From assembly GCF_000767055.1 (NCBI RefSeq), contig NZ_CP006764.1:1-64000 (forward strand): 64,000 nucleotides of DNA, in the 5' to 3' direction. Under the pieces are notes generated by a model, which saw only the letters and a program-made list of their open reading frames with translations, was not told where the DNA came from and ran no database searches. Numbering within the stretch: position 1 is the stretch's first letter; each line of letters starts with the position of its first letter. This DNA is from Corynebacterium doosanense CAU 212 = DSM 45436 (GTDB lineage: Bacteria; Actinomycetota; Actinomycetes; Mycobacteriales; Mycobacteriaceae). Of this stretch, positions 11,153-22,577 are shown piece by piece. A program made the translations under genes and the position numbers.

Positions 11153-11355
11153 CCGCGGGCCCGGCGCAGGCGTGCCTCGGCGGCCGCGTAGTCATCGACC
11201 AGGTCGCGGGCGAGGGCGTCGACCCGGGCGTCGTCAAGCATCCGCGCGGCGGCCGTGACGATGGCACGCACCGCGGCGTCGTGTTTGCTCCTGCCCTGGG
11301 AGGCCGCAAGCAGCGTGAGGGCGTGATCCTGGTCGTCGGTGAGTCGGAGAGTCAT
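11149..11355 (-). CDS. Ribbon-helix-helix antitoxin-like protein
   Basis: The 68-residue protein begins MTLRLTDDQDHALTLLAA and continues GRSKHDAAVRAIVTAAA, which is the beta strand plus two helices of a CopG/RHH DNA-binding domain. An acidic helical tail (about 42-68) is suited to toxin binding. The start at 11355 is preferred to an ATG two codons earlier because the GGGGG Shine-Dalgarno is then 7 nt away rather than 1. It overlaps the Fic-like gene by 4 nt and should autoregulate the pair, as such antitoxins usually do. Confidence 0.65.
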   Translation of the reverse strand: MTLRLTDDQDHALTLLAASQGRSKHDAAVRAIVTAAARMLDDARVDALARDLVDDYAAAEARLRRARG

Positions 11356-11482
11356 GGCCATGCCCCCAGTGATACCACTCTGATACCAGCGTGCGCGACA
11401 TCGGGGCCCTGAACGCCCTTAAGACGCATCGGGGCAGGTAGAGTGGCCGGGAAACCCCCCGCTCCCGAAGAAGAAGGAACGC

Positions 11483-14081
<2,599 letters not shown>

Positions 14082-14095
<14 letters not shown>

Positions 14096-14435
14096 TGCAA
14101 GCGAAGGCCGTTTCGTGAACGTCCGCCACGTCTCCCCGGTCTCCGCGTTCAAGATCGCACTGGCGATGTCGCTGATCGGGCTGGTCGCGTGGATCATCGC
14201 TGTCGCCGTGCTCTACTTCGGCATGCAGGTCGCCGGGGTGTGGGCCTCGGTCAACGAACTCATCGGCGGCGTCGGCGGGGACCAAGCCATCACCTTCGGT
14301 GTGGTCATGGCGCTCGCGGCTCTCCTGGGCGCGATCATGTCGGTCCTGCTGTCCATCCTGGCGCCGCTGGCGGCCGTGATCTACAACGGCGTGACTGACC
14401 TCTTCGGCGGCCTCGAGGTCGTGGTCCAGGACTAG
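14082..14435 (+). CDS. DUF3566 membrane protein downstream of gyrA
   Basis: The 117-residue product has a short polar N-terminus and two strong transmembrane helices: ALAMSLIGLVAWIIAVAVLYF (about 26-46) and VMALAALLGAIMSVLLSIL (about 75-97). This is the DUF3566 pattern, and the gene sits after gyrA in many actinobacteria. I chose the ATG at 14082 (MTTSSASEGRF) because GAAGAGGA precedes it. It overlaps the end of gyrA by 14 nt and is surely cotranscribed. The function is unknown. Confidence 0.85.
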
Positions 14436-14453
14436 AGCTACTTTGGCCGGTTT

Positions 14454-14487
14454 CCCCGGTGACCAGGCGATTTGGTGGTCATCGGGG
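14454..14487 (+). terminator. Hairpin after the gyrA operon
   Basis: A 12-bp stem with one G-U pair (CCCCGGTGACCA with TGGTCATCGGGG) lies 18 nt after the DUF3566 stop and 28 nt before tRNA-Ile. No T run follows, so termination is inferred from position. Confidence 0.5.
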
Positions 14488-14515
14488 TGCTGGGTAAAGT
14501 TACCAATCGTTCCAA

Positions 14516-14592
14516 GGGCCTATAGCTCAGTCGGTTAGAGCGCATCGCTGATAACGATGAGGTCGCAAGTTCGATTCTTGCTAGGCCCACCA
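14516..14592 (+). tRNA. tRNA-Ile (GAT anticodon)
   Basis: The 77-nt cloverleaf has acceptor GGGCCTA paired with TAGGCCC, a D arm TAGCTCAGTCGG, anticodon loop CTGATAA (anticodon GAT), T arm with GTTCGATTC, and an encoded CCA end. It is paired with tRNA-Ala 10 nt downstream, as is common near gyrA in corynebacteria. Confidence 0.97.
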
Positions 14593-14602
14593 TTTGGGAC
14601 AT

Positions 14603-14675
14603 GGGGCATTAGCTCAATTGGTAGAGCATCTGCTTTGCAAGCAGAAGGTCAGGAGTTCGATTCTCCTATGCTCCA
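14603..14675 (+). tRNA. tRNA-Ala (TGC anticodon)
   Basis: The 73-nt cloverleaf has acceptor GGGGCAT with ATGCTCC (one G-U pair), anticodon loop TTTGCAA (anticodon TGC) and T loop TTCGATT. The CCA end is not encoded. It is followed by a terminator hairpin. Confidence 0.97.
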
Positions 14676-14680
14676 CAGAT

Positions 14681-14720
14681 AGACCGCTTCCCGCGGGTTT
14701 CCGGGGGAGGCGGTCTTTTT
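14681..14720 (+). terminator. Terminator after the tRNA pair
   Basis: The arms AGACCGC and GCGGTCT enclose a G/C-rich inner hairpin and are followed by TTTTTG, a standard intrinsic terminator for the Ile-Ala tRNA transcript. Confidence 0.85.
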
Positions 14721-14743
14721 GTTTGGGTGGGTGCGTGGCTGGG

Positions 14744-14810
14744 CGTTCTATGCACTCACAACCCGGGGCTATCAGGGGGGTTTCTGCGGGGTTTGTGAGT
14801 GCGTAGAACG
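14744..14810. repeat. Inverted repeat between the tRNA terminator and the lipoprotein genes
   Basis: The left arm starts CGTTCTATGCACTCACAA (14744) and the right arm ends TTGTGAGTGCGTAGAACG (14810). The arms match over about 20 bp with one T/G difference and are separated by about 25 nt of G-rich sequence. It has no transposase and no obvious coding role, and may be a small repeat family or a structured transcript end. Confidence 0.6.
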
Positions 14811-14855
14811 TGGCGCCGGTGCGGGGTGAGGTTGGGCCCTCGCCCTATGGGTCGG

Positions 14856-15785
14856 CTAGCCGCCCATCTGCGCCGAGCACTGCTGAGTCCAGCCGCTCGT
14901 TCCATCGGTGAAGAAGGTGGTGCCTGTTTGGTGGATGGTGGGGTCACCGCAGGACTGGATGGTCTTATTCATAGCGGTGGGCTGCGCAATCCCCGGAGCT
15001 TCCGTGTAGCCGATCACCGGCGCGGCAGGCGCAGCGGGCGCGGGGGTCTGTGGCGCTGGTGCGGGCGCTGGTGCGGGCGCGGGCGCAGGTGCCGGAGCAG
15101 GCGTGGGTGCAACGCTCGAAACCGGGGCAGCATTGTTCGAACCGGGCTCAGCGGTTGCGTTGGTCGGTTCGGAGTCACTGGGCGACGGTTGGGCTGCAGA
15201 AGTCTGTGCGGTGGCCTTGGACAGATCGATGTAGCTGTACTCGCCGTCGAAGTCGTCGTTGATCTCCTTGAATTGGAAGCGGGTGATTTCCGAATCCTTA
15301 GGGATCAGGTAGACCCAGCGCATCTCGTCGCTGAACCCTGGTTGTAGCTCTTCGTTGCATTCGGGATTCCCGGGGATTTCGTAAAGGGAGTCGATGGTGG
15401 AATAGGTCTGGTCTTTCTTATTCACAACTTCGGCGATGATCGGCGCCGAGCATGTGAGATCCATCGGGCTTTTGCTGTTATTCGTGACCGTGGAGTTGAT
15501 GACGAGGAACTCTCCGCCCTGGTCAGCTTGGCGCATGACATTGGGCTGGGTGCCGCACTGGTAGTCAGGGGCACAGAATTCGATCTCATCAGCGCGCGTG
15601 AGGTCATGGAGAACCATGGTGGCACCGCGGGCGGTGACCTCCTCGCCGAGCCCAGGGAGGTCCGTTGCTTCGGAGGTGGACGTGGACGAGTTGGCCGCGC
15701 CTGCCCCCTCAGAGCTTTCGGGGGAGCAGGCAGCAAGCCCGAGGATGAGGGGAAGCGCGATAACCCCTGCGCAAATACGGTTCAT
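14856..15785 (-). CDS. Secreted lipoprotein with DUF4352-like domain and Pro-Ala tract
   Basis: The 309-residue protein begins MNRICAGVIALPLILGLAAC, a signal peptide with lipobox LAAC (Cys20), so it should be lipid-anchored outside the membrane. A Ser/Thr-rich linker is followed by a beta-rich domain (about 55-190) reminiscent of DUF4352: EFLVINSTVTNNSKSPMDL, conserved Cys pairs, and GFSDEMRWVYLIP. Then comes a low-complexity (PA)n tract (about 225-255) that could span the cell wall. The C-terminal region (about 270-309) has three Cys. The start at 15785 is fixed by the signal peptide. The downstream neighbour at 15887 has a similar C-terminal pattern ending in WW/QCxA, suggesting related proteins. 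The ligand is unknown. Confidence 0.75.
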   Translation of the reverse strand: MNRICAGVIALPLILGLAACSPESSEGAGAANSSTSTSEATDLPGLGEEVTARGATMVLHDLTRADEIEFCAPDYQCGTQPNVMRQADQGGEFLVINSTVTNNSKSPMDLTCSAPIIAEVVNKKDQTYSTIDSLYEIPGNPECNEELQPGFSDEMRWVYLIPKDSEITRFQFKEINDDFDGEYSYIDLSKATAQTSAAQPSPSDSEPTNATAEPGSNNAAPVSSVAPTPAPAPAPAPAPAPAPAPQTPAPAAPAAPVIGYTEAPGIAQPTAMNKTIQSCGDPTIHQTGTTFFTDGTSGWTQQCSAQMGG

Positions 15786-15886
15786 GTTGAACAGTTTCGC
15801 AGATCCGCCCCAAAAGCGTGGGAGATCCGTTTTCTCTTCCCAGCCGGCACTAGACGAGCGGTCTATCGGAGCGAGGTCGAACCCGG

Positions 15887-16372
15887 TTAATACGGGTCGT
15901 TTGCCCCGCAGTATTCGAGCGTATTTACAGCAAGGCATTGGCTCCACCACATCTGCGGGTGGACCTGGCCGTTGATGGTCCCGTCGAGCAGACCTGAGGG
16001 ATCGGTGGTGGGCGGGAGGTTCCCAGGACCGTAGTCAACCGGGGCGTTCTCCGAAGTAGAGCTAAAACTGCAATTAATGGTGTCGACGATCACGCTACCG
16101 TCTGACATGAGCGCGGCGTTGTTCTCCCAGCAGCTAACGAAAGTAGGCGCGGCGGGGGATGCAATCTGAGGTTCGGTAGCTGGTTCTGCCGTATCTGCAC
16201 CGATAGGTGCCGGGGAGGAGCTGGGTGTGCTGGGCTCGGTGGTGGTTTCCCTGGAGCTGGTCGCAGCATCGGTTGTGACCGTCGGTGTGCTGTCGTAGTC
16301 TCCGGCGCTGCATCCTGCGAGAGCAATGGTCGATGCGCAGCCGAGGGTGAGGAGGATGGAACGGGGTTTCAT
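15887..16372 (-). CDS. Small secreted lipoprotein, unknown function
   Basis: The 161-residue protein has a signal peptide and lipobox (MKPRSILLTLGCASTIALAGC). It continues with a Thr/Ser/Pro-rich linker (about 25-75) and a compact C-terminal domain with four Cys (FVSCWENNAAL, DTINCSF, WSQCLAV, EYCGAND), probably two disulfides. The C-terminal half resembles the tail of the neighbouring lipoprotein (both have GT..G..HPQ/TG..W..QC patterns), which suggests a shared fold. The start at 16372 is set by the signal peptide. I cannot assign a function. Confidence 0.65.
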   Translation of the reverse strand: MKPRSILLTLGCASTIALAGCSAGDYDSTPTVTTDAATSSRETTTEPSTPSSSPAPIGADTAEPATEPQIASPAAPTFVSCWENNAALMSDGSVIVDTINCSFSSTSENAPVDYGPGNLPPTTDPSGLLDGTINGQVHPQMWWSQCLAVNTLEYCGANDPY

Positions 16373-16415
16373 TCTGTGGTCTTTCGCTCGTGGAGACGTA
16401 GTTTGCCTTAGCCGC

Positions 16416-17426
16416 TCACCCAAACACCACACACATCGGCGACCCGATCTCGGCGATCACCTCGGGGGAGGTGGGGAGGCCGTCGGAAAGCGTGAAGCGC
16501 TGGATCACGCCGGAGTGGTCGTGCGCGACGATGAGTCCGCCGCTAGGGTCGAGGCCGATGAAGCGGGGGCGCAGGTAGCCGGTATCCACGACGCCGACGG
16601 GTTCCAGGAGTCCATCGCGGATGCGGAACGCCGCGAGCGTGTCGGTGCCGGGACCGGGTGGGGTGTCGTCACCCGCGCCGGTGCGGTTGGACACGATGAC
16701 GTACTCGCCGGTGACGACAATGCCGCCCGCGCGGGACTCGCGGACGTCCTCCGGCGCGAGGGTGGGGAGGTACTGCACGGGTTCCATCTCATGGAGCGTG
16801 ACGACGCTGTTGCTCAGCTCATTCGCACAGAACACCGAGCCCCCGGAAAAGCCCAGGTGACGGGGGCCGTTCATTTGACGCAGACGGGTGGAACCGGCGT
16901 CGATAAGCGTTCCTTCGTTGCTGAGCTCGAAGCGGAAGATGGTGTCCAGGCCCTTGTCGGCGACGTAGACGAGGCCGTCGGGGCCGAAGCGGATTTGGTG
17001 CGGGTGGGAGGCGTCCTGGTCGCCCTTGTGCTGGCCGGGCTCACCGGGCAGTTCGAGCACCTGGGTGGGTTCGCCGAGAACGCCGTCCGAAATAGGGAGG
17101 ACGGAGACGCTGCCGGAGGAGTAGTTCGCCGTGAGTACGTGGCGGCCGTCGGGGCTGAACACCAGGTAGACGGGGTTTTCGCCGCCGCCGTCGACGGTGC
17201 TCAGGTGGGTGAGCTGGCCGTCGGCGAAGCGGTACGAGGACACCTTCGAGACGCCGGAGTGCCCGCCGATGAGGAGGCCGTCGCGCAGGGCGAGGTAGCT
17301 GACACCCTCGGTCTGCAGCTCGCTGACGCGGCTCCAGCCGTTGGTGTCGTAGACCGCGAGGCCCGGGCCGGGCTCGGCGCCGTGCTGGGTGTCGGTGCGG
17401 GTGGCGACAATGGCGTAGGTGTTCAT
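16416..17426 (-). CDS. Lactonase family beta-propeller protein (YbhE/Pgl-like)
   Basis: The 336-residue protein resembles the seven-bladed propeller family that includes cytosolic 6-phosphogluconolactonase of the YbhE type. Typical segments are VYLVFSPDGRHVLTANYSSG, HPHQIRFGPDGLVYVADKG, PRHLGFSGGSVFCANEL and PRFIGLDPSGGLIVAHDHSG near the C-terminus. There is no signal peptide, so it is cytosolic. The start at 17426 (MNTYAIVATRTD) is preferred to a longer in-frame ATG. It precedes the lipoprotein genes in the same direction with a 43-nt gap. The true substrate could differ from 6-phosphogluconolactone. Confidence 0.8.
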   Translation of the reverse strand: MNTYAIVATRTDTQHGAEPGPGLAVYDTNGWSRVSELQTEGVSYLALRDGLLIGGHSGVSKVSSYRFADGQLTHLSTVDGGGENPVYLVFSPDGRHVLTANYSSGSVSVLPISDGVLGEPTQVLELPGEPGQHKGDQDASHPHQIRFGPDGLVYVADKGLDTIFRFELSNEGTLIDAGSTRLRQMNGPRHLGFSGGSVFCANELSNSVVTLHEMEPVQYLPTLAPEDVRESRAGGIVVTGEYVIVSNRTGAGDDTPPGPGTDTLAAFRIRDGLLEPVGVVDTGYLRPRFIGLDPSGGLIVAHDHSGVIQRFTLSDGLPTSPEVIAEIGSPMCVVFG

Positions 17427-17448
17427 GCCACCCGAGTGTAGGGAGGAA

Positions 17449-17844
17449 TTAGCGCTTCGGGATCCCGGCGGCCCACAGAGCTGCACCGATGAGCAGGGGC
17501 TGGCCGAAGAGGCGGGCCAGGCGCTTGCCGTCGGTGTTCAGGCCGAAGCCGTCAGTGCGCTCGGCGTACTGGGCGATGTTGCCCGGGAAGATGGCGGTGT
17601 AGAACGCGGCCAGCGCCGTGCCGGTGACCTTGCGGTGCTTGGGCAGTGTCAGCAGTCCGGCACCCAAGGCGATCTCGGCGACACCGGAGCCGAGAACCAC
17701 CAGGTCGGTGTTGGCGGGGAACCAGTCGGGCACCTGGGCCCGGAACTCTTTGCGGTTGGTGGTCAGGTGGCTGACGCCGGCGTAGGTCATGAACGCGCCG
17801 AGGGCGAGGCGGGTGAGGTTCTGGCTTTTCTCGTGGCTACTCAT
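17449..17844 (-). CDS. DoxX-like small membrane protein
   Basis: The 131-residue protein has about four hydrophobic segments (LALGAFMTYAGVSHL, VVLGSGVAEIALGAGLLTL, GTALAAFYTAIFPGNIAQY, and the C-terminal LLIGAALWAAG). The pattern is the DoxX/DoxX-like family of small integral membrane proteins. Start at 17844 (MSSHEKSQNLTR). It lies between the FAD dehydrogenase and the lactonase-like gene, with gaps of 16 and 22 nt, so these are probably one operon. DoxX-like proteins are linked to redox processes in some species; its role here is not known. Confidence 0.7.
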   Translation of the reverse strand: MSSHEKSQNLTRLALGAFMTYAGVSHLTTNRKEFRAQVPDWFPANTDLVVLGSGVAEIALGAGLLTLPKHRKVTGTALAAFYTAIFPGNIAQYAERTDGFGLNTDGKRLARLFGQPLLIGAALWAAGIPKR

Positions 17845-17860
17845 GCGTCCGAGTGTAGAA

Positions 17861-19513
17861 CTAAATCTGTTTGGCGACAGCCCTTCCGGCCCCCCGCCCG
17901 GAGAACAGGCACCCCCCGAGGAACGTGCCCTCCAGCGAGTTGTACCCGTGCACCCCGCCGCCGCCGAACCCAGCGGCCTCGCCCGCGGCAAAGAGCCCGG
18001 GGATCGGTTGACCTGCGGAATTGAGCGCCTGCGAGTCGAGGTTGGTCTGGATTCCCCCGAGCGATTTTCGGGTGAGCACGTGCAGCTTCACGCCGATGAG
18101 CGGGCCGGCCTTGGGGTCGAGCACCTTGTGGGGGGACGCGACCCGCACCAACCGGTCACCGCGGTAGCGCCGGGCGTTGTGGATGAGCTGGATCTGGTCG
18201 TCCTTGGTGAAGGGGTTGTCCATCTCCCGGTCGCGGGCGACGATCTGCGCGGTGATCTCGGCGGGGTCGAGCAGCGGAGTATCGGTGAGCTCGTTCATCT
18301 TTGCCACGAGCGTCTCGACGTCGTCTGCCACCACAAAGTCCGCCCCGTGCTGCTTGAAAGCTTCGACGGGGCCGGGGGCGCCCTTGCCCAGTCGGGCCTG
18401 GGCCAGCAACTTGAAATCGCGCCCGGTGATGTCCGGGTTCTGCTCCGACCCGGACAGGGCGAACTCCTTCTCGATCATCTTCTGCGTGACGATGAACCAG
18501 GAGTGGTCGTACTCCGCGATGTCCGGGGTCGTGCGCAGGTACTTCAGCGTGCCCAGGGTGTCGCGACCCGGGTGGAACGGCGTGGGCAGCAGGCGACCCA
18601 GGGCGTCGAACCACAACGGAGACGGGCCCGGCAGGATACGGATCGCGTGTTTCGGCCACACCGGATCCCAGTTCTGGATGCCCTCCACGTAGTGCCACAT
18701 GCGGTCGCGGTTGACCAGTCGCGCGCCGGCGTTCTCGGCGATGACGATGCCGCGGCCGTCGACGTATTCGGGCACCCCGGTAATCATCGAGCGCGGCGGC
18801 TGGCCGAGGCGCTCCGGCCAGAACTCGCGCACCAGCTCGTGGTTGCCGCCGATGCCGCCGGTGGAGACGATCACGGCCTGCGCGCGCAGCTCGAAGTCCC
18901 CGGTGACCTCGTTGTTGGAGGGCTCGCCCCGGCCGGCGGTCTCGGGGGCGAGCATGCTGCCGCGCACGCCGACGACCGCGCCGCCCTCGACGATGAGCTC
19001 ATCCACGCGGTGGCGGAACTTGAGTGTGGCGGAGGCACGGGCCTTGTCCGCGAAGGGTTTCACCACGCCGGTGCCGGTGCCCCAGGCGATGTGGAAGCGG
19101 GGAACGGAGTTGCCGTGGCCTTGCGCGCGGCCGTCGCCACGCTCGGCCCAGCCGACCATGGGGGTGAACTTCACGCCCTGTTCCCGCAGCCAGGAACGTT
19201 TCTCGCCCGCCGCCCACTCGACGTACGCCCGGCCCCATTTCTCGGCCCAGGAGTCCTCGTCGTCGGTGCGGTCCCAGCCCGCGCTGCCCTGCCAGTCCTG
19301 CCAGGCCAGCTCGACGGAGTCCTTGACCCCCATCCGGCGCTGCTCCGGGGTGTCCACCATGAACAGGCCGCCGAAGGACCACCAGGCCTGGCCGCCGAGG
19401 TTGGCCTCGTTCTCCTGGTCGACGATGGTGACGCTCTTGCCGGCGTCGATGAGTTCTGCGGCGGCGGTGAGCCCGGCGAGGCCGGCGCCCACGACGATGG
19501 CATCAGTTTCCAT
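17861..19513 (-). CDS. FAD-binding dehydrogenase (KstD/fumarate-reductase flavoprotein superfamily)
   Basis: The 550-residue flavoprotein starts with the dinucleotide-binding motif DAIVVGAGLAGLTAAAELI (GxGxxG at about 9-14). It has the FAD-site segments GGQAWWSFGGLF near 41 and VIVSTGGIGGNHELV near 205, and the C-terminal FAD motif GLFAAGEAAGFGGGGVHGYN near 510. The overall length and the GGG-HGYN-LEGTFLGGC ending fit a group of FAD-binding dehydrogenases related to 3-ketosteroid dehydrogenases. The substrate is unknown and I see no steroid genes nearby. It is likely the first gene of the minus-strand group running to 14856, and its promoter should lie in the 100-nt gap shared with the divergent ABC operon. 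Confidence 0.8.
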   Translation of the reverse strand: METDAIVVGAGLAGLTAAAELIDAGKSVTIVDQENEANLGGQAWWSFGGLFMVDTPEQRRMGVKDSVELAWQDWQGSAGWDRTDDEDSWAEKWGRAYVEWAAGEKRSWLREQGVKFTPMVGWAERGDGRAQGHGNSVPRFHIAWGTGTGVVKPFADKARASATLKFRHRVDELIVEGGAVVGVRGSMLAPETAGRGEPSNNEVTGDFELRAQAVIVSTGGIGGNHELVREFWPERLGQPPRSMITGVPEYVDGRGIVIAENAGARLVNRDRMWHYVEGIQNWDPVWPKHAIRILPGPSPLWFDALGRLLPTPFHPGRDTLGTLKYLRTTPDIAEYDHSWFIVTQKMIEKEFALSGSEQNPDITGRDFKLLAQARLGKGAPGPVEAFKQHGADFVVADDVETLVAKMNELTDTPLLDPAEITAQIVARDREMDNPFTKDDQIQLIHNARRYRGDRLVRVASPHKVLDPKAGPLIGVKLHVLTRKSLGGIQTNLDSQALNSAGQPIPGLFAAGEAAGFGGGGVHGYNSLEGTFLGGCLFSGRGAGRAVAKQI

Positions 19514-19614
19514 GACCGAAGTGTATCGAGGGGGTGACAGAAACGTCCTGCATATGAGGTCTTAATGGATAAAGAGGTTTGACTTAGGCCTCTGACCTGC
19601 GTTGACTGTATTAC

Positions 19615-20601
19615 GTGAAACTTAAAAAGATTGTCGCCGCCACCGCTGCGGCTGCTGTGTTCGCCCTCGCCGGATGTTCCTCCACCGGGGGAGCGCCGCG
19701 CTCCACCGAAGGCGGAGAGGGTGGGGGCGGCGTCGATACGCCGCGCATGACCGTCGCCATGGTCTCGCACGGCGCGCCGGGCGACACCTTCTGGGACCTC
19801 GTGCGCCGCGGTGCCGAGGACGCCGCGAAGAAAGACAACATCGAGCTGCGTTACTCCTCCGCCCCGCAGGCCCCTGACCAGGCCAACCTCATCCAGAACG
19901 CCATCGACTCCGACGTCGACGGGCTCGCCGTGACCATGCCCAACCCCGATGCCATCGGTCCGGCCGCCCAGCGGGCCGTCGACGCCGGCATCCCCACCGT
20001 CGGCCTCAACGGTGGCATGGACCGCTATCGGGATTACGGCCTGACCGGGTACTTCGGCCAGGACGAGCACATCGCCGGTGTGTCCGCCGGCGAGCGACTG
20101 GCCGCCGACGGAGCCACACACGCCCTCTGTGTCATCCACGAGCAGGGCAACTCCTCGCAGGAGTCGCGCTGCGAGGGCGTGGCCGAGGGCATGTCCGGCA
20201 AGGTGGACACCATCTACGTCAACGGCATGGACCTCACCTCGGTGCAGTCGACCCTGGAGGCCAAGCTCGCCCAGGATCCGTCCATTGACTGGGTCATGGG
20301 CCTGGTCGCGCCGGTCTCGCTCGCGGCCGTGGACTCCGCGAAGGCCGCAGGTTCGGAGGCGAAGATCTCGACGTTCGACACCAACGCCCAGCTCGTCGAG
20401 GCGATCCGCAGCGGCGATATTCAGTGGGCCATCGACCAGCAACCCTACCTGCAGGGATACCTCGCCGTCGACGCGCTGTGGCTCGCGCACCGCAACGGCT
20501 CCACCATCGGTGGCGGCCAGCCGGTACTGACCGGGCCGGCGTTCGTCGACAAGTCCAACGTGGACAGCATTGCCGACGCCGCCCAGGCGGGATTGCGATG
20601 A
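19615..20601 (+). CDS. Sugar-type ABC transporter substrate-binding lipoprotein
   Basis: The 328-residue protein has a lipoprotein signal (MKLKKIVAATAAAAVFALAGC, lipobox LAGC) and a Gly/Ser linker. It is followed by a periplasmic-binding-protein type 1/4 fold: MTVAMVSHGAPGDTFWDLVRRG near 44, NAIDSDVDGLAVTMPNPDA near 95, and QWAIDQQPYLQGYLAVDALW near 270. This is the class that binds ribose, inositol, fructose and similar sugars. The start is a GTG. It is the first gene of a three-gene operon; its stop overlaps the permease start (ATGA). The exact ligand cannot be read from the sequence. Confidence 0.88.
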   Translation: MKLKKIVAATAAAAVFALAGCSSTGGAPRSTEGGEGGGGVDTPRMTVAMVSHGAPGDTFWDLVRRGAEDAAKKDNIELRYSSAPQAPDQANLIQNAIDSDVDGLAVTMPNPDAIGPAAQRAVDAGIPTVGLNGGMDRYRDYGLTGYFGQDEHIAGVSAGERLAADGATHALCVIHEQGNSSQESRCEGVAEGMSGKVDTIYVNGMDLTSVQSTLEAKLAQDPSIDWVMGLVAPVSLAAVDSAKAAGSEAKISTFDTNAQLVEAIRSGDIQWAIDQQPYLQGYLAVDALWLAHRNGSTIGGGQPVLTGPAFVDKSNVDSIADAAQAGLR

Positions 20602-21580
20602 GCGGGTTGCTGCGCCGTCCGGAGCTGACCAGCGCGATCGGCGCAGTGCTGGTCTTCGCCCTGTTCTTCGCGGTCGCGCCGTCGTTCAGGTCTTTCGACG
20701 CGTTCGCCACGGTGCTCTACGCCAGCTCGACGATCGGCATCATGGCCATCGCCGTTGGCCTGCTCATGATCGGCGACGAATACGACCTCTCGGCGGGCGT
20801 CGCCGTCACCACCGCCGCGCTCGCCGCGACGATGCTCAACTACAACCTCTGGCTCAACTCCTGGGTCGGCGCGCTGCTGGCGCTGCTGATCTCGCTGGCC
20901 ATCGGGGCGATCAACGGCTTCCTGGTCACCCGCACGCGCATCTCGTCCTTCCTCATCACCCTGGCCATGTTCCTCATGCTCCAGGGCCTCAACCTGGCGA
21001 TTACCCGCCTGGTCACCGGCCAGGTGGCCACGCCGATCATCTCCGACATGGAGGGCTTCGGCTCCGCGCACGCGGTCTTCGCCTCGTCCGTGCCCATCTT
21101 CGGCGTGCACATCCAGATCACCGTGTTCTGGTGGCTGTTCTTCGTGGCCGTGGGCTCGTGGCTGCTGTACAAGACCCGGTTCGGCAACTGGATCTTCGCC
21201 GTCGGCGGTAACCAGGACGCCTCCCGCGCGGTGGGTGTGCCGGTGCGTCGCGTGAAGATCATCCTCTTCATGTTCGTCGGCCTCGCCGCCTGGTTCGTGG
21301 GCATGCACAACCTCTTCAACTTCGACTCCATCCAGGCCGGCCAGGGCGTGGGCAACGAGTTCCTCTTCATCATCGCGGCCGTCATCGGCGGCTGTTCCAT
21401 GAAGGGTGGCCGCGGCACTGTCGTGGGCACGGCCATCGGCGCGTTCATCTTCGGCATGACCAACCAGGGCATCGTCTACGCCGGCTGGAACCCCGACTGG
21501 TTCAAGTTCTTCCTCGGCGCGGTCCTGCTCGCGGCCGTGGTGTTCAACATGCGGTTCGAAAGCTATGCAAAGGAACGTTC

Positions 21581-21584
<4 letters not shown>
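20598..21584 (+). CDS. Sugar-type ABC transporter permease (RbsC/FrcC family)
   Basis: The 328-residue integral membrane protein has about 8-10 transmembrane segments. Characteristic parts are [16 protein letters not shown] near 55, [20 protein letters not shown] near 103, [20 protein letters not shown] near 200 and [20 protein letters not shown] near 265. These mark the BPD_transp_2 class used by ribose/inositol/fructose importers. The start at 20598 is preferred because it overlaps the upstream stop by ATGA and matches the hydrophobic N-terminus. It forms the channel with the ATPase encoded next. Confidence 0.88.
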
Positions 21585-22333
<749 letters not shown>

Positions 22334-22351
22334 GTCTGCGCCTGGCGCTGG

Positions 22352-22484
22352 TGTTGGTCTTAAGGACGGCTTCTGAAAGCACGGAGTCTCGACAAGACCA
22401 ACGCGTGGCCGAAATGGCGCCTGTTGGTCTTAAGGGCGCGTTCTCACGACCGCGTGCTTTCAGAAGCCGTCCTTAAGACCAACA
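22352..22484. repeat. Nested inverted repeat with perfect 32-bp arms
   Basis: The outer arms (22352-22383 and 22453-22484) are perfect 32-bp inverted copies beginning TGTTGGTCTTAAGGACGG. Inside them a second pair, AAGACCAAC (22395-22403) and GTTGGTCTT (22423-22431), repeats the tip of the arm. In all, GTTGGTCTT occurs four times in alternating orientation. No ORF of note is inside. It could be a miniature transposable element, a terminator of unusual size, or a structured RNA. Confidence 0.85.
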
Positions 22485-22489
22485 GACGC

Positions 22490-22525
22490 TGTGGACAACG
22501 CACCCGCTCGGCGCGGTTATCCACA
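22490..22525. promoter_or_regulatory. Pair of DnaA-box-like sites upstream of the DUF559-type gene
   Basis: TGTGGACAA (22490-22498, one mismatch) and a perfect TTATCCACA (22517-22525) lie 53-88 nt upstream of the next start codon and right after the large inverted repeat. They may let DnaA affect the promoter, or they may be chance. Confidence 0.4.
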
Positions 22526-22577
22526 GGCGGAATGCTCAAGGCCGGCCCAGTCTCGGTTCTCCGCGCACAATCAGGTC

